Origin: Chromobacterium subtsugae
Lineage (GTDB): Bacteria > Pseudomonadota > Gammaproteobacteria > Burkholderiales > Chromobacteriaceae
Direction: 5' to 3'
Length of the DNA stretch: 64,000 bases
Assembly (NCBI RefSeq): GCF_001676875.1
Contig: NZ_JYKA01000007.1
Span: 124,001 to 188,000 of the forward strand
Below, piece after piece: positions 59,122 through 64,000 of the stretch (its first letter is position 1; the number at the start of each line of letters is the position of its first letter). The position numbers were made by a program, and so were the translations under genes. The notes below the pieces were generated by a model. It worked only from the letters and a program-made list of their open reading frames with translations. It was not told the origin of the DNA and ran no database searches.

Positions 59122-60954
59122 TCAGTTCCAGGCCGGGTGGCGGAAGCTCATCGCGCCGGCCTCGGCTTCGTCGGCCGTGTGGCGGAAGCCGGCGAACAAC
59201 TCGCGGCCCATGCCGTATTCATTGTGCGACAGATCGGCCTGAACCTGTTCGCGCGCCGCCCATTCGGCGGCGTTCACCAGCGCGGCCAGCTCGCCGGTAT
59301 GCGCGTCGACGCGGATCAGGTCGCCGTCGCGCACCTTGCCGATGGCGCCGCCGGATAGCGCTTCCGGCGACACGTGGATGGCGGCCGGCACCTTGCCGGA
59401 CGCGCCGGACATGCGGCCGTCGGTCACCAGCGCCACCTTGAAGCCGCGCTCCTGCAGGATGGTCAGCGCCGGGGTCAGCTTGTGCAGCTCCGGCATGCCG
59501 TTGGCGCGCGGGCCCTGGAAGCGGATCACCGCGACGAAGTCTTTTTCCAGCTCGCCGCGCTTGAACGCCGCCAGCATGTCGTTCTGGTCGTGGAACACTA
59601 CCGCCGGCGCTTCCACCACGCGGTGTTCCGGCTTCACCGCCGACACCTTGATCACCGCGCGGCCGATATTGCCGGCCATCAGCTTCAGGCCGCCGTCGGC
59701 GGAGAACGGGTTGGAAGCCGGGCGCAGCACGCTGTCGTCGCCGCTTACCGCCGGCGCGTCGCGCCATTTCAGCTCGCCGTTGTCCAGCCACGGCTCACGG
59801 GTGTAATGCGACAGGCCGCGGCCCATCACCGTGCCCACGTCTTCGTGCAGCAGGCCGGCGGCCAGCAGTTCGCGGATCACGAAGCCCATGCCGCCGGCGG
59901 CGTGGAAGTGGTTCACGTCGGCCTTGCCGTTGGGGTAGGCGCGCACCAGCAGCGGGATGACGGCCGACAGTTCGTCGAAATCGTCCCAGTTGATGTCGAT
60001 GCCGGCGGCGCGGGCGATGGCGACGATGTGCATGGTGTGGTTGGTGGAGCCGCCGGTGGCCAGCAGGCCGACGATGGCGTTGACGATGGATTTCTCATCG
60101 ATCATCTCGCCCACCGGGGTGAACTGCTCGCCCTGGGCGGCGATCTTGGCGGCCTGGACGGCGGCGGCGCGGGTCAGCGCCTCGCGCAGCGCGGTGTTAG
60201 GGTTGACGAAGGCGGCGCCCGGCAGGTGCAGGCCCATGATCTCCATCAGCATCTGGTTGGAGTTGGCGGTGCCGTAGAAGGTACAGGTGCCGGGGCCATG
60301 GTAGGACTGGCACTCCGATTCCAGCAGCGCGTCGCGGCCCACCTTGCCCTCGGCGTACAGCTGGCGCACCTTGGCCTTGTCGTCGTTGGCGATGCCGGTG
60401 GTCATCGGACCGGCCGGGACGAACAGCGCCGGCAGGTGGCCGAAGGTCAGCGCGCCTATCATCAGGCCGGGCACGATCTTGTCGCACACGCCCAGGTAGA
60501 GCGCGGCGTCGAACATCTGGTGGCTCAGCGCCACCGCGGTGCTCATGGCGATGACGTCGCGGCTGAACAGCGACAGCTCCATGCCGGCCTGGCCCTGGGT
60601 GACGCCGTCGCACATCGCCGGCACGCCGCCGGCGAATTGGGCGGTGGCGCCGGCCGCCAGCGCGGCTTCTTTCAGCCAGGCCGGGAAGGCCTGCAGCGGC
60701 TGGTGGGCCGACAGCATGTCGTTGTAGGAAGACACAATCGCCAGATTGGGGCGGTGCTCTTCCTTCAGATGGATTTTCATATTGTCCGGCATCGCCGCGA
60801 AGGCGTGGGCCAGATTGGTGCACGACAAATGGGCCCGCTCCACCCGGCCCTGCTGGGCGGCGGCGCGCGCGCGCGCGAGATAGGCGCTGCGGCGCGCTTG
60901 GCTGCGCTGGACGATGCGGTCGGTAACGGCGGACAGGGTGGGATGCAAGGCCAT
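59122..60954 (-). CDS. edd: 6-phosphogluconate dehydratase
   Basis: First Entner-Doudoroff enzyme, forming KDPG. A 610-residue IlvD/Edd iron-sulfur dehydratase: [30 protein letters not shown] and [22 protein letters not shown] carry the cluster cysteines; [23 protein letters not shown] follows. Start 60954 ([14 protein letters not shown]) fits the family; 61011 does not. Divergent from zwf across a region with two HexR-type operators. Confidence 0.97.
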   Translation of the reverse strand: MALHPTLSAVTDRIVQRSQARRSAYLARARAAAQQGRVERAHLSCTNLAHAFAAMPDNMKIHLKEEHRPNLAIVSSYNDMLSAHQPLQAFPAWLKEAALAAGATAQFAGGVPAMCDGVTQGQAGMELSLFSRDVIAMSTAVALSHQMFDAALYLGVCDKIVPGLMIGALTFGHLPALFVPAGPMTTGIANDDKAKVRQLYAEGKVGRDALLESECQSYHGPGTCTFYGTANSNQMLMEIMGLHLPGAAFVNPNTALREALTRAAAVQAAKIAAQGEQFTPVGEMIDEKSIVNAIVGLLATGGSTNHTMHIVAIARAAGIDINWDDFDELSAVIPLLVRAYPNGKADVNHFHAAGGMGFVIRELLAAGLLHEDVGTVMGRGLSHYTREPWLDNGELKWRDAPAVSGDDSVLRPASNPFSADGGLKLMAGNIGRAVIKVSAVKPEHRVVEAPAVVFHDQNDMLAAFKRGELEKDFVAVIRFQGPRANGMPELHKLTPALTILQERGFKVALVTDGRMSGASGKVPAAIHVSPEALSGGAIGKVRDGDLIRVDAHTGELAALVNAAEWAAREQVQADLSHNEYGMGRELFAGFRHTADEAEAGAMSFRHPAWN

Positions 60955-60984
60955 GATGACGTTCCGTGATGAATTGAAGCAGAT

Positions 60985-60999
60985 GGTAGTTTTACTACA
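60985..60999. promoter_or_regulatory. HexR-type operator (edd side)
   Basis: GGTAGTTTTACTACA matches the HexR consensus TGTARTWWWAYTACA at 14 of 15 positions. It lies about 30 bases upstream of the edd start codon, where repressor binding would block transcription. Confidence 0.8.
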
Positions 61000-61164
61000 C
61001 GCAAAATGCAAGGCGCGCTACGCGCCGCCGACGGCGGCCTAGCGTGACTATCCGCTTTCCCGCTTGAGATTTCCAGCGGAATTTCCCGATTGTTGAGCCA
61101 GGGCAAAAGGTGTTGCAAAAGCGGCCACTTGCGGGGTTCCGGCATAGACAGCGCGGTATCGAAT

Positions 61165-61179
61165 GGTAATATAACTACA
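61165..61179. promoter_or_regulatory. HexR-type operator (zwf side)
   Basis: GGTAATATAACTACA matches the HexR consensus at 14 of 15 positions, 29 bases upstream of zwf. Together with the edd-side site it places both operons under one KDPG-responsive regulator. hexR itself is not in the window and may follow glk. Confidence 0.8.
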
Positions 61180-61208
61180 TCTAATACACTTCGAGATGGA
61201 AGATCAGG

Positions 61209-62687
61209 ATGGAGACCCGTTCTACCCCTACCCCGGCCTTCGACATGGTGCTGTTCGGCGGCGCCGGCGATCTGGTGATGCGCAAGCTGCTGCCCTCGCT
61301 GTACCAGGCGCACGCCGCCGGCCTGCTCAACGAGCAGGGCCGCATCCTGGCGCTGGGCCGCAAGGACCTGAGCCGCGACGACTACCTGGCTTCCGTCGAG
61401 AAACAATCCCGCATCCACATCAAGAGCCACTTCGATGACGCCGCCTGGCAAAGCTTCTGCGCCCGCATCGACTACCTGAAGGTGGACGCCTCGCAGGCGG
61501 CCGACTTTCCGGCGCTGGCGGAAAAAGTCGGCGACGACAGCGGCAAGGTGGTGGTCTGTTACCTGGCCACCGCGCCCAATCTGTTCGCCGGCATTTGCGA
61601 CAACTTGGCGGCGGTGGGGTTGAACCGCCCCAATGTGCGGGTGGTGCTGGAAAAGCCGCTGGGCACCGATCTGGAGTCGTCCAACGAGATCAACGACGAT
61701 GTCGCGCGCTTCTTCAAGGAAGAGCAGCTGTACCGGATCGACCACTACCTGGGCAAGGAGTCGGTGCAGAACCTGATGGCGATCCGCTTCGCCAACGCGC
61801 TGTTCGAGCCGCTGTGGCGCCGCGAATGGATACACGACGTGCAGATCACCATCTCCGAGGAGCTGGGGGTGGGCAGCCGCGGCGATTTCTACGACGGCAC
61901 CGGCGCGCTGCGCGACATGGTGCAAAACCACCTGCTGCAGCTGCTGTGCATCGTGGCGATGGAGCCGCCGGCCAATATGGAAGCCGACGCGGTGCGCGAC
62001 GAGAAGCTGAAGGTGCTGAAGGCGCTGCGGCCGTTCAGCGAGCAGGACGTCGCCGCCAAAACCGTGCGCGGCCAGTACAAGGCCGGCGCCATCGGCGGCC
62101 AGCCGGTGGTCGGCTACCAGGACGAGAACGGCATCCCGGCCGGCAGCCAGACTGAAACCTTCGTCGCCCTCAAGGCCGAGATCGACAACTGGCGCTGGGC
62201 CGGCGTGCCCTTCTTCCTGCGCACCGGCAAGCGGATGCAGGAGCGGCTGGCCGAAATCGTCATCAATTTCCGCGACGTGCCGCACCAGCTGTTCACCGGC
62301 CCGATGGGCGGCAGCCACACCGCCAACCGGCTGGTGATCCGCCTGCAGCCGGAGGAAAGCATCCGCCTGTACTTCCTGGCCAAGGAGCCCGGCGACACCA
62401 TGCGCCTGCAGCCGGCCTACCTGGACCTGGACTTCTACAAGGCCTTCAAGGTGCGCCGCGCCGACGCCTACGAGCGCCTGCTGCTGGACGTGATCCGCGG
62501 CAAGCTGGCGCTGTTCATGCGCCGCGACGAGCTGATCGAAGCCTGGCGCTGGGTGGAGCCGATCATGGATACCTGGAGCCGCAGCAACAACGCCCCGCCC
62601 AAGCAGTACACCGCCGGCAGCTGGGGCCCGGCGGCCTCCAGCGCGCTGCTGTCGCGCGACGGCATAGGCTGGCACGAGGAGTGTTAA
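61209..62687 (+). CDS. zwf: Glucose-6-phosphate 1-dehydrogenase
   Basis: Oxidises glucose-6-phosphate with NAD(P)+ to the lactone. A 492-residue protein: LFGGAGDLVMRKLLPSLY (nucleotide-binding loop, GGAGDL in place of the common GASGDL), LEKPLGTDLESS, the active-site RIDHYLGKE, and VPFFLRTGKRM. It is the first gene of a zwf-pgl-glk operon feeding the Entner-Doudoroff branch on the opposite strand. A hairpin with T-run follows, so downstream expression may depend on readthrough. Confidence 0.97.
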   Translation: METRSTPTPAFDMVLFGGAGDLVMRKLLPSLYQAHAAGLLNEQGRILALGRKDLSRDDYLASVEKQSRIHIKSHFDDAAWQSFCARIDYLKVDASQAADFPALAEKVGDDSGKVVVCYLATAPNLFAGICDNLAAVGLNRPNVRVVLEKPLGTDLESSNEINDDVARFFKEEQLYRIDHYLGKESVQNLMAIRFANALFEPLWRREWIHDVQITISEELGVGSRGDFYDGTGALRDMVQNHLLQLLCIVAMEPPANMEADAVRDEKLKVLKALRPFSEQDVAAKTVRGQYKAGAIGGQPVVGYQDENGIPAGSQTETFVALKAEIDNWRWAGVPFFLRTGKRMQERLAEIVINFRDVPHQLFTGPMGGSHTANRLVIRLQPEESIRLYFLAKEPGDTMRLQPAYLDLDFYKAFKVRRADAYERLLLDVIRGKLALFMRRDELIEAWRWVEPIMDTWSRSNNAPPKQYTAGSWGPAASSALLSRDGIGWHEEC

Positions 62688-62693
62688 GGCAGG

Positions 62694-62728
62694 GCGGAAG
62701 CCCCCAAAGGGGGCGTTCCGCTTTTTTC
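62694..62728 (+). terminator. Hairpin with T-run between zwf and pgl
   Basis: Arms GCGGAAGCCCCC and GGGGGCGTTCCGC pair with a single bulge, then TTTTTT. It would reduce transcription into pgl. A second palindrome with GGCGGA/TCCGCC arms lies at 62745-62775. Confidence 0.75.
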
Positions 62729-62744
62729 ATCTTCATCGCCGAAC

Positions 62745-62783
62745 ATGGCGGAGCGCCCGCATGGCGGGCTTCCGCCTTACGAA
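62745..62783. repeat. GC-rich palindromic intergenic repeat (REP-like)
   Basis: GGCGGA, GCCCGC, ATG, GCGGGC, TCCGCC arms around a short loop. The GGGCTTCCGCC part matches the element at 15639-15666 and, inverted, the zwf terminator arm. Confidence 0.45.
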
Positions 62784-62851
62784 AACACCGCCAGGACGGA
62801 AAATCCGCATAGCCGTTTTCCGCCCTGGCAAGCCACAACCGAGGTACGCGT

Positions 62852-63529
62852 ATGAACTGGTTGGAATTCCCCGACGCCGCGCAGCAAACCGACGCGCTGG
62901 CCAACAGCGTGGCTTCGCGGCTGTCCGCCGCGATAGCCAGCCGCGGCCAGGCGGTGCTGGCGGTGTCCGGCGGCAAGTCGCCGATCCCGTTTTTCCAGCT
63001 GCTCAGCGAAATGGCGATAGACTGGTCGCGCGTCACCGTCACCCTGGTGGACGAACGCTTCGTCGCGCCGGACCACCCGGACAGCAACGCCGGCCTGGTG
63101 CGGCAACACCTGCTGCGAAACCGCGCCGCGCCGGCGCGCTTCTTGCCGCTGGTGCGCGCCGCCGCCGACATCGACGCCGAAGTGGCGGCCGATTGCCATG
63201 AATTCATCGCGCCCGACGTCGCGGTGCTGGGCATGGGCGAGGACGGCCACACCGCCTCGCTGTTCCCCGCCGCCGCCGAACTGGCCGCCGGCCTCGACCC
63301 GGCAGGCAGCCGCCCGCTGCTGGCGGTGACGCCGCCGGCCGCGCCGCACCGCCGCGTGTCGATGAGCTACGCCGCGCTGCTGCAGGCCGGCTGCCTGATC
63401 CTGTCGATCCAGGGCGCGAAAAAGCGCGAGGTGCTGGAAGCCGCCGCCCGCGGCCGCGACGACGCGCTGCCGATCAGCCATTTCCTGGCCCAGGACAAGG
63501 CGCCGCTCGATGTCTACTGGTCTGCCTGA
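62852..63529 (+). CDS. pgl: 6-phosphogluconolactonase
   Basis: Hydrolyses 6-phosphogluconolactone. A 225-residue SugarP isomerase-fold protein of the DevB type: [52 protein letters not shown] and [14 protein letters not shown] lies ten bases before the ATG. Its end overlaps glk by 20 bases, so the two are coupled. Confidence 0.95.
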   Translation: MNWLEFPDAAQQTDALANSVASRLSAAIASRGQAVLAVSGGKSPIPFFQLLSEMAIDWSRVTVTLVDERFVAPDHPDSNAGLVRQHLLRNRAAPARFLPLVRAAADIDAEVAADCHEFIAPDVAVLGMGEDGHTASLFPAAAELAAGLDPAGSRPLLAVTPPAAPHRRVSMSYAALLQAGCLILSIQGAKKREVLEAAARGRDDALPISHFLAQDKAPLDVYWSA

Positions 63530-64000
63530 AGCCTGGCCGCGGCTGCTGGCCGACATCGGCGGCAGCAACGCCCGCTTCGCGCTGGAAACCGGCCCCGGGG
63601 TGATAGAAGACATCCTGGTGCTGGCCAACGCGCAGTACCCGACGCTGGAAGACGCGCTGAAAAGCTATCTGGCCCAGGTGGGCGCGCGCCGCGTCGCCCA
63701 CGCCGCCATCGCCATCGCCAATCCGCTGAACGGCGACTGGGTGGCGATGACCAACTGCCACTGGGCGTTTTCGATCGAGGCCACCCGCCAGGCGCTGGGC
63801 TTCGCCACCTTGCTGCTGCTCAACGATTTCACCGCGCTGGCGCTGGCCCTGCCCGGGCTGCCGCGCGCCGAGCTGGAGCAGATAGGCGTCGGCGCGGCCC
63901 GCGCCGACGCGCCGCTGGCGCTGATCGGCCCCGGCACCGGCCTCGGCATGTCGGCGCTGGTGCCGCATGCCGGCGGCTGGCGCGCGCTGTCCGGCGAAGG
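63510..64000 (+). CDS. glk: Glucokinase, N-terminal part (runs off the right edge)
   Basis: Phosphorylates glucose with ATP. The visible 163 residues begin [26 protein letters not shown] (ATP-binding loop), contain [32 protein letters not shown] with the catalytic Asp, and [15 protein letters not shown], as in the proteobacterial Glk family. In some betaproteobacteria glk is fused to or followed by a hexR-type regulator; that lies beyond the window. Confidence 0.94.
   Translation, partial: MSTGLPEAWPRLLADIGGSNARFALETGPGVIEDILVLANAQYPTLEDALKSYLAQVGARRVAHAAIAIANPLNGDWVAMTNCHWAFSIEATRQALGFATLLLLNDFTALALALPGLPRAELEQIGVGAARADAPLALIGPGTGLGMSALVPHAGGWRALSGE

Noticed and set aside
59374-60969. A 531-codon frame antisense to edd, and similar long frames opposite zwf, eda, pepP and uvrD
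   Set aside because: Residue composition (HHR, QRG, VVG runs) is typical of reverse-frame artefacts; all conserved motifs are on the annotated strands.

Overview
The window looks like a chromosomal segment of a GC-rich betaproteobacterium of the Neisseriales, most like Chromobacterium or a close relative. This is my judgement from base composition, codon use and gene content (Entner-Doudoroff genes under HexR-type sites, TPP-riboswitch thiC, OhrR/Ohr, many diguanylate cyclases); no database was consulted. I see no rRNA, tRNA, CRISPR array, integrase, transposase or prophage. Most of the window is ordinary core chromosome. Accessory or decaying material lies at about 17.1-18.1 kb, 24.2-24.6 kb, 42.0-46.0 kb and 48.4-48.8 kb.

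Layout. 0-9 kb: start of glpK (minus), pyruvate kinase, an orphan periplasmic solute-binding protein, a VOC protein, a YcaQ-type DNA glycosylase, an EthD protein, a lipoprotein, an EIIA-Ntr-like protein and two tail-to-tail GGDEF proteins (one membrane-bound, one globin-coupled). 9-17 kb: DUF2789, thiC with its TPP riboswitch, a PCMT-like methyltransferase with rhodanese, ung, a CorC/HlyC transporter, an AAC(6')-like acetyltransferase, an LD-carboxypeptidase and a GNAT. 17.15-18.09 kb: a gene-free AT-rich tract with a dense cluster of DnaA-box sequences, the most unusual element here. 18-27 kb: waaC-waaA, a CBS protein, an Ada-like repair regulator, a DMT exporter followed by a decayed remnant, and an OmpR/EnvZ pair. 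27-38 kb: small exported proteins, quinone oxidoreductase, YqiA-like esterase, OhrR/Ohr with palindromic operators, a CHASE-GGDEF protein, a LytTR regulator overlapping a REC-TPR regulator, uvrD and a second orphan solute-binding protein.

38-47 kb: metH, then a cluster of small secreted or lipid-anchored unknowns. In it one gene carries a frameshift, and one copy of a tandem duplication carries a nonsense codon while the other copy is intact. 47-58 kb: GST, O-methyltransferase, a LysR remnant, an EAL phosphodiesterase, a glpR-type repressor with an FAD oxidoreductase, a GNAT/MocR/cupin group, benE, pepP, an AraC regulator and a DUF2867 protein. 58-64 kb: the Entner-Doudoroff block, eda-edd facing zwf-pgl-glk, with two strong HexR-type operators in the divergent promoter region.

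Functional threads. Central carbon metabolism sits at both ends: glpK and pyk on the left, edd/eda/zwf/pgl/glk on the right, with a GlpR-type repressor at 50 kb that may control glpK in trans. Three GGDEF enzymes, all with an I-site motif, and one EAL enzyme give a locally dense c-di-GMP set. Perfect TTATCCACA sequences occur at least eleven times, mostly between genes, far above chance for this base composition.
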